A DNA stretch of 64,000 bases from Vigna angularis (lineage: Eukaryota > Streptophyta > Magnoliopsida > Fabales > Fabaceae): contig NC_068974.1 in assembly GCF_016808095.1 (NCBI RefSeq), positions 16,864,001 to 16,928,000 on the forward strand, in the 5' to 3' direction. Shown one piece after another: positions 47,428-57,625 of this stretch (the stretch's first letter is position 1; each line of letters begins with the position of its first letter). A program made the position numbers and the translations under genes. The notes beneath the pieces were generated by a model that was given only the letters and a program-made list of their open reading frames with translations, did no database searches and had not been told where the DNA came from.

Positions 47428-48480
47428 TGATAACAGTTGAAAAACTGTTATTTTCATGCTTAAATTTGATACTAAAAGCAACCTTTAACACTTAGAAACT
47501 AGCTTGAAATCATGTTTTTGGTTATATTTTCAGAAATAAGAGAGTTGGACAGGTTTATGCTTGATTTCAGTGCTTTATGCAGGTTTTAAGGTGAATTTGG
47601 TGAAAGAAGTGAAGAAGAACAGAAAGGGAATCAGAAAAGACATCAAAAAGTGCAAAAGGAGAAGCCGCAACCACCGCTCAGCGGCAGTTTACCGCTGAGC
47701 GGCACTCAGAAACCGACGATAGCTCCGCTGAGGGGTGAAATGGCCGCTGAGGGGAAGAATCGAGCTTGCGCACTTACCGCTGAGCGGCACTATTTTGGGC
47801 TTGGGCCTAATTTTATGTAATTTTACGAATAATATATAAGCTTTAGGTATTCCTAGGGTTTGTATCTTTGGCTGGAACGAAGCAAACACTCTCTTTTCCA
47901 CCCCTTTGAAGGAAGATCTTAGATGCTCAGGCTACCTCTCAATCTTTCTAGGGTTTGTATTGTCATGATTATTGATTTTGTCGATATGGGAACGTACGGG
48001 GAAGTCTAGATCTGGGGAATTTCTCCCAATAGTATATTGGTTGCCTTTAAGCTCCTGCACTTCAGAATTAATTATTAGGAATGCTAGGAATTGTATGAAC
48101 TCGTAATTAAGGATAGGCCTTCTTGACAAGGTGATTTAGAGAGTGGCATTAACATTGATGAAAAGATTGTTGAATTCCTAAAGTATATGAGAGTGGATAA
48201 GATGAAATTGATAACCCCAACAACATACTCATCCATATAATTCATTACGTGTTTGTCTTACTCTTTTTGCCATTGATCACATTCATGCATACATGTTTAA
48301 TTACTGTCTTTTGCATTTAAACCTACAATCAATCGTTCATAAGTCTTAAATAATCAAGAAATCAGATAATTAACTAGGCCGTGAGGCCTTTGGGAAAACA
48401 ATACTTGGTCTTACCTAGTTTTATTACTTGATACGATTCGGTCACACTTGCCGATTGTTAAACAAGTTTGTGGCGTCGTT
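47428..48480 (+). repeat. Damaged 3' LTR of E
   Basis: Starts TGATAACAG; has an internal deletion of about 215 bp relative to the 5' LTR (junction near 47960) and lacks the 3' terminal about 40 bp (breaks at GGCGTCGTT). Confidence 0.87.
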
Positions 48481-48659
48481 GTGCATCTTGCGGCTGCGCA
48501 TGTGCCCGTGGTGGTCACCTCCTATGAACTCTAGGAGGATGTGGTGGTGCCACATATTGGGCCGCCTCATCCAGCATGCAATACTGGTTATAATAGGAAG
48601 AATCAATATCCTTCCTTGGTCGCTCCATCGACGACGTGGAAGTATTCACCCCAGTTAAC
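48481..48659 (-). pseudogene. Fragment of a diverged ORF3 (interrupted by NA-2)
   Basis: Minus-strand reading gives VNWGEYFHVVDGATK and YDSSYYNQYC, the equivalent of VDTSVPPFERPRKAIDEAYYRQYC in NA-1, but much diverged. It continues after NA-2 at 57596-57625 (TCACAAAGATGTGTGATCAA). It is a relic of an older element and the target of NA-2. Confidence 0.7.
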
Positions 48660-49961
48660 TGATAACAGTTGAAAAACTGTTATTTTCATGCTTAAAATTG
48701 ATACTAAAAGCAACCTTTAACCCTTAGAAACTAGCTTGAAATCATGCTTTTGTTCATATTTTCAGAAATAAGAGAGCTGCACAGGTTTATGCTTGATTTC
48801 AGTGTTTTTATGCAGATTTTAAGGTGAATTTGGTGAAAGAAGTGAAGAAGGAGAGAGATAGAATCAGAAAAGACATCAAAAAGTGCAAAAGGATAAGCCG
48901 CAACTGCCGCTCAACGGGAGTTTACCGCTGAGCGGCACTCAGGAGTTCACGGTGGATTCGCTGAGGGGCAAAATGGCCGTTGAGGGGAGAAAATAACTCA
49001 CGCACTCACCGCTGAGCGGTAATTTACCGCTGAGCGGCACACTTATGTGCTTGGGCCTAAATTTTCTGTAATTTTAGAATAGTACATAAGCTTTAGGACG
49101 TCCTAGGGTTTGTATCTTTGGCAGAAACAAAGCAAACACTCTCTCTTCCACCCCTTTGAAGGAGGATCTTGGATGCTCAGGCTACCTCTTCACCTTTCTA
49201 GGGTTTTATCTTTCATTCTTTCATTATTATTCACTTAGTTTCACCATGAATATGGTGAACTAAACCTTGTATTGTTGTTGGGGAATCAATGTAGTCTTAT
49301 GAAACTCTCATATATGGAATTTGTTTTTACATCTTATATTTAAGACCTATGCTTTCTTTCATCATTAGTTAGGGTTTTTCCTCTTTGCTCAATGCTTGCT
49401 TTGTTTAACTCATTCAATGCATGATTATTGATTTTGTCCATACGGGAACGTACGGGGAAGTCTAGATCCGGGGAATTTCTCCCAATAGTATATTGGTTGC
49501 CGTTAAGCTCCTACACTAAAAGAACTAATTATTAGGAATGCTTGGAATCGTATGAACTCGTAATTAGGGAGAAGCCTTCTTGAAAGGTAATTTAGAGAAT
49601 GACATTAACAATGATGAAAAGAATGCTGAATTCCTAAAGTATATGAGAGTGGATAAGATGAAATTGATAACCCCAACAACATACTCATCCATATATTCCA
49701 TTGAAGTGTTTGTATTTTGTTTTAGCCATTGATCAAATTCATGCATACATGTTTATTTTCTGTTTTGCATATTAAACTCCACTTATTTCGTTCTTATGTC
49801 TTAAATAATCAACGAATCACATAACTAAACTAGGCCGTGAGTCCTTTGGGAGAACGATACTTGGTCTTACCAAGTTTATTACTTGAAACGATTCGGTCAT
49901 ACTTGCCGATTGTAAAACAAGTTTGTGGCGCCGTTTTCGGTGTTCATAAATTTGTCCATCA
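48660..49961 (+). repeat. 5' LTR of NA-2
   Basis: 1302 bp with TGATAACAG...GTCCATCA ends, palindromic array 48905-49041, and a relic primer-like sequence TGGCGCCGTTTTCGGTG at 49925-49941, about 25 bp before the true LTR end. Confidence 0.94.
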
Positions 49962-49967
49962 AGTTTT

Positions 49968-49985
49968 TGGCGCCGTTGCCGGGGA
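49968..49985 (+). other. Primer-binding site of NA-2 (tRNA-Asp)
   Basis: Perfect TGGCGCCGTTGCCGGGGA, 6 nt after the LTR. Confidence 0.93.
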
Positions 49986-50207
49986 CTCGTGGTTTAACTT
50001 GTTAATTTGTGTGATTATTGATTATCTTTGACTTTAATTTTGAATTTTTGTTTTTATTTTTCTGTTTTTATTTTTTCTGTTTTTATTTTATTTTATTTTA
50101 TTTTATTTTATTTTATTTTCTGTTTTTATTTTTTTTCTGTTTTTATTTTATCTTCTCCTATATCTTTTTGTGCTAACCAAAAATTCTAGGGTTTTTTGTT
50201 CTTGTGT
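49986..50207 (+). other. T-rich leader of NA-2
   Basis: Low-complexity TTTTATTTTATTTT sequence, ending TTGTGTATGCAG at the gag start. Confidence 0.65.
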
Positions 50208-51481
50208 ATGCAGGAGGCAATTCGAACTAGGAACCTCTTCTTGAAGGTTTGGACGAGAGTAGAAGGAGGAGAAGAATCAGAACATCTAGAGAACTCTTTC
50301 CTTCTCCAGAAACTCTGTTGCAACCATCACCACAAGGTTCTGACCATAGCACAGAAAATATGGAGAACAATAATAACAGAAGAATTCTTGCTGATTACAC
50401 CAATACAGCTGGACCTCAGCACTTTAACAATATAGCTAGACCTAGAGTCAACGCAGCTAACATGGAGGTCAAACCAGCATTGATCCAACTGGTGAAGAGC
50501 AATCAATTCAATGGGTTATCTCATGAAAGCCCATATGAGCACCTCACTACATTTAATGAGATTTGCAACACAGTGAAAATCAATGGGGTGCCAGATGAAG
50601 CGATCAAACTTAGCTTGTTTCCTTTCTCATTAGGAGGCAATGCTAAGCTTTGGTTAAATTCTTTTCCAGAGGGAAGTTTCACAGAGTGGGAAGCAGTGGT
50701 AACCAAGTTTCTAAATAAATACTTTCCACAATCAAAGGTGAACAAAGGCAAGCAAGAGATTTCTTCATTCAGGCAAGGCATGGAAGAATCACTGGGACAT
50801 GCATGGGATAGATACAAAAGTTTGCTACGAAAAACACCCACGCATGGATTCGATGAAGTTGAAGTAGTCCTTACCTTCCTTGGAGGTCTTGGTTCACAAA
50901 CCAAGATGATGCTGGATGCCTCAGCAGGAGGAAACATTAAATGGAAAATTCCAAAGGAAGCAACAGAAATTATTGAAAATATGGCTACTAGTGATAACGA
51001 GCTCAACAGTGAAAGAGGAGCTCCTATGCAACAAAAAGGAGTTCTTCAATTACAAACACATGATGCCTTGCTAGCACAAAATAAAATTCTAACTCAACAG
51101 CTGGAAACTCTTACGAAAACACTTGCACAATTGCCGAAAGAGTTGAAGACTGCTGCACAAGTACAATCTCAGTTGTGCGAATTATGTGGAGGTGACCATA
51201 TAAATGGTCAGTGTGCCTTTCCAGCAGAAGCTTTGGAAGATGTGAACTTTATGGCCAACCAGTTTCCGTACCGTCAAGGGAACTTCAATCAAGGGTGGAA
51301 ACCACACCCAAGCATTGGTCAAGGGCAGAATGGGCAGTTCAACAAGCAACAGCAACAACCAACTCTATGGCAATAGTTTGCTGCATTTAATGAAAGGTTT
51401 ACAAAGATGGAAGAAACTGTGAATCAATTTATATAGAAAACTGAGTCTACCCAAAAGAGCACTGAAGCTGCTATCAAGAAT
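50208..51481 (+). pseudogene. gag of NA-2
   Basis: ATG at 50208 in the same GTATGCAG context as the other copies, but a 16-nt deletion after codon 8 (relative to 62291) throws the start out of frame. From 50249 the frame is open through the capsid (ADYTNTAGPQHFNN, QFNGLSHESPYEHL, GGNAKLWLNSFPEGSF) and the zinc-knuckle CELCGGDHINGQC to a TAG at 51374, with a second TAG at 51434. Both are CAG in NA-1. The same frame continues directly into the protease. Confidence 0.87.
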
Positions 51482-52582
51482 TTGGAGATTCAGATGGGTC
51501 AGATTACAAAGCAAGTGGAAGAAAAGCCTAACAAAAATTTTGGGGCTAATATTGAGGTTAACCCCAGGGAAGAATGTAGAGTGGTGGAGAGCACAAATGA
51601 TGAGATAGTTGAGTTAGACAAAGGAGAAAAAGAAGAGAAAAGAGAAATAAAGAGCAAAAATACTTTTCCTTTTCCAATGAATCATGAGAACCAACTGGAT
51701 TTCACAGAACTATTCAATATGGTGGATAATGATGCACCTTGGGAGCAGATTCTACAACAAATTGCAGTTTACACCAAACTTGAGGAAGAAATCTCTACAA
51801 AGAAAAGACGTAGAGATGATGAGGCAAAGAACTGTAAAACTGTTAAAAAGGAGCCATTCCCTCCAAAAGCAACAGATCTAGGAGGCTTTTCTATCCCTTG
51901 TACTATAGGGAAGAAAAGGATTAAAAAAGCTCTTCTTGATTTAGTTTCAAGTGTTAACTTGATACCTTACTCTTTACTGGAGCAAATCGGCGATGTTAAT
52001 ATGAAACCTGTAAAGGTTAAATTAGTAATGGCTGATGGATCTTCAAAGGAACCACGTGGGATTGCAGAGGACATTATAGTTTGTGTTGGCAAACTCTAGT
52101 TCTTGGCAGACTTTGTGGTGATGAAGATGGAGACAAAAAAGATACCTATCATTCTTGGAAGACTGTTTATGAAAACGGCCAAAGCTATCATTGATGTAAA
52201 CGAAGGTATAGTGGTGCTCCAGGACCGAGAGGAGAGAGTTGTTGTAGATGTCTTTAAAGATGAGATGCAAACGCAGGAGGAAGAAGCTAGTTATAAAGCT
52301 GCATTTCAAGATGCACACATGACTAGCCATCAAGATGAAGAGCCCAAGGTTACAGGTAACCATTGTTTGTTATTTCAGGTGCATAAAGGAGAAAAGATTG
52401 GAAGAGGAGAAAAAGTTCTTGAGGACTGGAAGAAAGGAAGACCCCAACTTGGTACACCAGTGAGAATCAAAAATAAGTTGTGGGTTGTGAAAGGCTATAA
52501 AGAGAAGGAGATGATAGAGATAGAATCTCCACATTTTGGAAGTATCAAAACAGTGCACAGGAAACAGCTAAGGAGTTGGTGA
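51482..52582 (+). pseudogene. Protease and integrase tail of NA-2
   Basis: In frame with gag. Linker, then KKALLDLVSSVNLIPYSL, in which the catalytic DLG has become DLV, so the protease is probably dead. A TAG at 52097-52099 replaces the CAG of NA-1 (KLQFLADF). It continues with IILGRLFMKTAKAIIDV and the integrase-like tail RIKNKLWVVKGYKEKEMIEIE...RSW. RT, RNase H and the integrase core are missing, at the same place as in NA-1. Confidence 0.85.
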
Positions 52583-52746
52583 GATAACAACATCAACTAT
52601 GAAAAAGGAACTTGAACTTTACTGGGTCAAGCTAATGACGTTAAAAGAGCGCTTGTTGGGAGGCAACCCAATGATTTAAAAACTTTTGATTTTGTTTTGT
52701 AACTTTTAATTTGTGGACATTATTTTTGTAAATACTTTGTTGGATA

Positions 52747-52888
52747 TAGCATCTACTGAAGGATGCTAGGTGGTTAAGTATCTACTGAAGGATACTAAGT
52801 TTGTAACACCTACTGATGGGTGTTGGTGAGAAAATTTTGCACCTACTGATGGGTGTTGGTAAGTTTGTAACACTTACTGATGGGTGTT
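52747..52888 (+). repeat. TACTGA-loop hairpin array of NA-2 (five units)
   Basis: Five short hairpins share the loop TACTGAAG or TACTGATG but have different stems: TAGCATC/GATGCTA (52747-52768), AGTATC/GATACT (52777-52796), AACACC/GGTGTT (52805-52824), GCACC/GGTGT (52839-52856, one wobble) and AACACT/GGTGTT (52869-52888, one wobble). They lie between two post-stop blocks (52630-52670 and 52910-52950). Confidence 0.85.
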
Positions 52889-53830
52889 GGTGGATTTTGG
52901 GTCAGGCTCGTGACGTTAAACAAGCGCTACCTGGGAGGCAACCCAGTTGATTGATTGATTTTGTTTGTTTCATTGTAGTAGTATAATAGGGTTGTGCATA
53001 AGTAAGCTGAGAATTGAATTGCAGGGAACCAGTGAGGGGCATGTTTAGGAGGCACATAGGTTAAGAAAAAAAAAAGGGAGAAGAGCACTTCACGAAAGTG
53101 CCGCTGAGCGGCAAGTTACCGCTGAGCGGTACTATCGCAAAGTGGGCTTTAGTTTCCCCTTACCGGAACCCGAGCCCATTAGGGTATTTTAATACCCTAA
53201 GCTGCGCAAATGATCTTGCTTTTAGGCTCTTCTTTGCACAAACACTCCCACATACCTTTTCTAAGGTTCTCCACATCTTTTACCTCTTCTCTTGTGAAAA
53301 ATTTTCTCTTCCACTCACTTTCTAACTAGTGTTTCATCTAAGTTTGGGGTTGGAAGAGAGCATCTTAGCTTGGAAGCATTCTCATTGCATCTAGTATCTC
53401 CACCCAAGTAAGTAAAAGCATTTTGTTCATTCTAGGGTTCTTGATTTTGAATGTGATTGTCAAAGCATGAATATTTAGGGGTTTTGATTTCTAGGCATGA
53501 TTTGATGATATAATTGATGTTTGAACCGATTAAACTGCATGATTTTGGTCTGGAAAACTGAAAATTGCATTTGGGTGGAGTTAGGACAGCTTAAAAAGAA
53601 GTTTTTCAAAATTCTGCAGAGTTACCGCTCAGGGGTAAAGTGCCGCTGAGCGGCACTCTGCTAGACTTGATTTTTGTTTATTTGTTGCATTCTGGAACGT
53701 GGCACTGGTGGCGCTGAGGGGTAAATCTGACCCTTAGTGGTGGTTTAGCTTTGAAAGGAGTTGTATTTTGTGTTTTTACTAATGATTAACATCATGTTCT
53801 GTGGTTTTGTATCTGTGTTTGATTGCAGGA
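52889..53830 (+). other. Spacer upstream of ORF3 in NA-2
   Basis: No ORF. Contains the second post-stop block, CCGCTGAGCGG palindromes at 53100-53135 and 53625-53655, the empty-site sequence for the solo LTR at 2918 (near 53520), and ends in a T-rich tract plus GATTGCAG just before the ORF3 start. Confidence 0.65.
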
Positions 53831-55033
53831 ATGGCATCCTCTTCAGGAAAAAGATTGAAAACCATGGCAACCAAGAGAAAGGAAAAGGAACCAGAACAGC
53901 CCCATTCTAGTAGGTTCCTCTCTCGGAAACATGAGAAGCACTTCAAGGTGGTGCAAGACAAGAGACTCCTTATGGAGAGAAAAGTTGGAATGATACCTAA
54001 CTTTGCTCCTCAATTTGGAGAGCAATTGTTAGGGAATGACTGGGAAAGCTAGCCACATATCCTACACCTACCAACATAGCTGTGGTAAAATAATTCTACA
54101 CTAATGCAAAGAAGATTGGTGATTATCCAGTTGAAAATTATTTGGGCTATGTCAGAGGCCATGCTATCAGGTATGATCCTGATTCTATCAATAACTTCCT
54201 GGATACTGTGTGGGCTGGTGAGCAGTGCCAGTTTGCTCTGTGCATGGAGGAAGGGGCTGATTTTTGAGGATGTAGAGAGAGTACTATGTATACCTGGAGG
54301 ACACTTCCAAAGGAATAGATCTGGCTCAGTGGTAAACATTAGGAGGACTGATCTGACTCCTCTTGCAAAGTATTGGATGGCACTTTCTCATGCCAACATT
54401 CAGCCATGTTCACATGTGTCAGATATTACTCTCAGCAGGGCACTCTTCATCTACTGTGCTATCAGGAATTTAAATGTTAATATTGGGCAGGTGATAGCTG
54501 ATGAGATTAGTGTGTGTGCCAATACCTCAAATAACAAAGCACCCCTAGGACATTCATCCTTAATCACTCACCTTTGCAAGATAGCTGGGGTGGACACTTC
54601 TGCTCCACCATTTGAAAGGCCAAGAAAAGCCATTGATGAGGCCTATTACAGACAATACTGTGGAGGTGAGGAGGCAGCTCAGCCATTTCCACCACGCCAT
54701 GCTCGCAGAGAGAGAGGGCAAGCACAGAACCAGACATCTGCTGAGATACATGAAGCAGAACCGTTCCAGATGAGGGACATGTACATGTCTCTTATAGGTG
54801 CTCAGTTACAGTCCATTCATAGAGGGCAGGTGGCTACTGCTGAGATGATTGTGGGGATGTATGATACACCTCCAACTCACAGGTGGACTATGGAGGAATT
54901 CCATAATGTGGTTGCTTGGCCAGAAGAGCAGGTACAAGGAGGAGGAGCTGAAGCAGCTGAAGCTTCAGTTAGGGAGATAGAAGAAGATTAAGATGAGGAA
55001 GAAGAGGAAGATACAGAGGACAGCTCAGATTGA
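53831..55033 (+). pseudogene. ORF3 of NA-2 (two compensating indels, two nonsense codons)
   Basis: ATG at 53831 (MASSSGKRLKTMATKRKEKEP). A base is missing near 54043 (GACTGGGAAAG, where NA-1 has one more G) and an extra T near 54262 restores the frame, leaving about 70 codons out of frame; there is also a TAA at about 54091 and another at 54989 in the acidic tail. The remainder is close to NA-1: CIPGGHFQRN, YWMALSHANIQPCSHVS, IGQVIADEI, MRDMYMSLIGAQ, WTMEEFHNVVAWPEE. Final stop at 55031-55033, followed after 11 nt by the TACTGA-loop hairpin. Confidence 0.88.
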
Positions 55034-56288
55034 TGAGGAGCTGAGATAGCATTTACTGATGAATGATATCATGAACTTATGCTTTTGTTGGTTTAAGTGT
55101 TCTGAACTTATTTACTTTTGTTTTAGACTAAGGTTGATGTACTCTATTGGAAACCTGGTTTGCTATTGACTGTGATTGTGTGATAAGTAATGCTTGATGA
55201 TGATTATTGATTGATTGATGTTGAGATAGATGTGCACATAAAATGCTTATACAGGTGATTCACAAGCTTTGTGAACAAATGCAGGATATTATGATTGTGA
55301 TTGTGATATTAAGCAGGATGTGTATGTCAAATGTGAATGAGCTTATATGTGAGGTTTTAAGCTCCAGAGTTTGTATTGATTGAATGTTATTACTTTGGAA
55401 GCATGAATGACTTCGCCCAGGTTTTCTATGATTGAATCAATTGCTTGTTTTGCATCATATGATCAAGGCCGTTTGTTGGAACCCTTTTTATTGGCCAAAT
55501 TCATAAAGTTAGCCCATTAAAAGAGAACACTTTGTGTTCTATCCTTTGAACCCTTAGCCTTGAACATAAATTGAAAACCCTTGTTGAAAAGCTTTACCTT
55601 GAGTTAAGTAGAAAATCTTGTGTGGTATTGTTAAATGTTCAAGTTTGGGGTTGTTAGGAAAGCATGAAAAAGGAAAAGCATTGAGCTAAGAGCTAAGAAA
55701 TAAGAATATGAAAAGAAAATTGAAAAGACAAGAAAAGAAAAGAAAAAGCAAAGCTCAATGCAAAAGAAAGTTGGGAAAAATAAGAATAATTGTTTTGTTA
55801 TGATTCTCTTAACTCAAGGATTTTGTGATCCAGAAAAACCAATTTTCTTGTTAGCCCAGCGACGTTATAAGCCATTGAAAAGTCCTTGTGATGATGCGTG
55901 CTTGTTAATGTTTTTTATTGTGGTTAAATGAAAGGCAAAGTTGATTCATGTGACATTGTGATAGTGGAGTGAATGAGTGATTACCTCTTATACACTTGAG
56001 TGTGAGTGAAACACTTTACCTAGTGAGGAAGTATTCCATGAGCACATGAACATCCATGCTTAATTGATTGATCATTCATGAAAAATAACATTTGTTGGAT
56101 ATTAAATAACTTTGTGAACACTAAAGCATGTGCACATCTTGATTGAAATCTTGGTCATAAGTTTGATTGAAGTATTTACTTATCTTGAAAAGAAGATTTT
56201 TGAATGAGTGAACCATTATATGAATTGGTAGAAGATTGAGTTACATCTTGTTTGCTTGAGGACAAGCAAAGTTCTAAGTTTGGGGTTG
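55034..56288 (+). other. 3' UTR and polypurine tract of NA-2
   Basis: Hairpin at 55045-55070 (9-bp stem with one mismatch), then the conserved UTR with an internal AAGTTTGGGGTTG (about 55640) and the terminal polypurine tract at 56275-56288. The internal copy could serve as a second (central-type) polypurine tract. Confidence 0.75.
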
Positions 56289-57590
56289 TGATAACAGTTG
56301 AAAAACTGTTATTTTCATGCTTAAAATTGATACTAAAAGCAACCTTTAACCCTTAGAAACTAGCTTGAAATCATGCTTTTGTTCACATTTTCATAAATAA
56401 GAGAGCTGGACAGGTTTATGCTTGATTTCAGTGTTTTTGTGCAGGTTTTAAGGTGAATTTGGTGAAAGAAGTGAAGAAGGAGAGAGATAGAATCAGAAAA
56501 GACATCAAAAAGTGCAAAAGGAGAAGCCGCAACTGCCGCTCAGCGGGAGTTTACTGCTGAGCGGCACTCAGGAGTTCACGGTGGATCTGCTGAGGGGCAA
56601 AATGGCCGCTGAGGGGAGAAAATAACTCACGCACTCACCGCTGAGCGGTAGTTTACCGCTGAGCGGCACACTTATGGGCTTGGGCCTAAATTTTCTGTAA
56701 TTTTAGAATAGTACATAAGCTTTAGGACGTCCTAGGGTTTGTATCTTTGGCAGAAACGAAGCAAACACTCTCTGTTCCACCCCTTTGAAGGATGATCTTG
56801 GATGCTCAGGCTACCTCTTCACCTTTCTAGGGTTTTATCTTTCATTCTTTCATTATTATTCATCTAGTTTCACCATGAATATGGTGAACTAAACCTTGTA
56901 TTGTTGTTGGGGAATCAATGTAGTCTTGTGAAACTCTCATATATGGAATTTGTTTTTACATCTTATATTTAAGACCTATGCTTTCTTTCATCATTAGTTA
57001 GGGTTTTTCCTCTTTGCTCAATGCTTGCTTTGTTTAACTCATTCAATGCATGATTATTGATTTTGTCGATATGGGAACGTACGGGGAAGTCTAGATCCGG
57101 GGAATTTCTCCCAATAGTATATTGGTTGCCGTTAAGGTTTTGCACTAAAAGAACTAATTATTAGGAATGCTAGGAATCGTATGAACTCGTAATTAGGGAG
57201 AAGCCTTCTTGAAAGGTAATTTAGAGAGTGGCATTAACAATGATGAAAAGAATGTTGAATTCCTGAAGTATATGAGAGTGGATAAGATGAAATTGATATC
57301 CCCAACAACATACTCATCCATATATTCCATTGAAGTGTTTGTATTTTGTTTTAGCCATTGATCAAATTCATGCATACATGTTTATTTTCTGTTTTGCATA
57401 TTAAACTCCACTTATTTCGTTCTTAAGTCTTAAATAATCAACGAATCACATAACTAAACTAGGCCGTGAGTCCTTTGGGAGAACGATACTTGGTTTTACC
57501 AAGTTTATTACTTGAAACGATTCGGTCATACTTGCCGATTGTAAAACAAGTTTGTGGCGCCGTTTTCGGTGTTCATAAATGTGTCCATCA
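56289..57590 (+). repeat. 3' LTR of NA-2
   Basis: 1302 bp, same length as the 5' LTR. TATA-like TACATAAG at 56712. Confidence 0.94.
56534..56668 (+). repeat. U3 palindrome array CCGCTSAGCGG
   Basis: Within 135 bp there are four full or one-off CCGCTCAGCGG/CCGCTGAGCGG palindromes and two half-degenerate CCGCTGAGGGG copies, ending about 45 bp before the TATA-like box. Equivalent arrays occur in the other LTRs (for example 32661-32792, 37591-37722, 48905-49041, 60954-61087). Confidence 0.85.
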
Positions 57591-57625
57591 CTAACTCACA
57601 AAGATGTGTGATCAAAGATGGATGC

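Larger units (their letters stand above)
39018..48480 (+). mobile_element. Element E: pol-bearing Athila-like retrotransposon
   Basis: 5' LTR 39018-40317, primer site, leader, gag-protease-RT-RNase H-integrase in one reading frame (apart from an early gag frameshift), 3' spacer without ORF3, polypurine tract and a damaged 3' LTR 47428-48480. The 3' LTR lacks its last about 40 bp, so no target duplication can be read there. On its left a polypurine tract precedes the 5' LTR directly, meaning the LTR is shared with the remnant at 25336-39017. Confidence 0.88.
48660..57590 (+). mobile_element. NA-2: complete pol-less Athila-like retrotransposon
   Basis: LTRs 48660-49961 and 56289-57590, both 1302 bp and differing at few positions, so a fairly recent insertion. 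Target duplication TTAAC (48655-48659) versus CTAAC (57591-57595), one mutation. Gene order gag, protease with integrase tail, hairpin array, spacer, ORF3. RT, RNase H and integrase core are absent exactly as in NA-1, so this is a lineage and not a one-off deletion. Confidence 0.92.
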
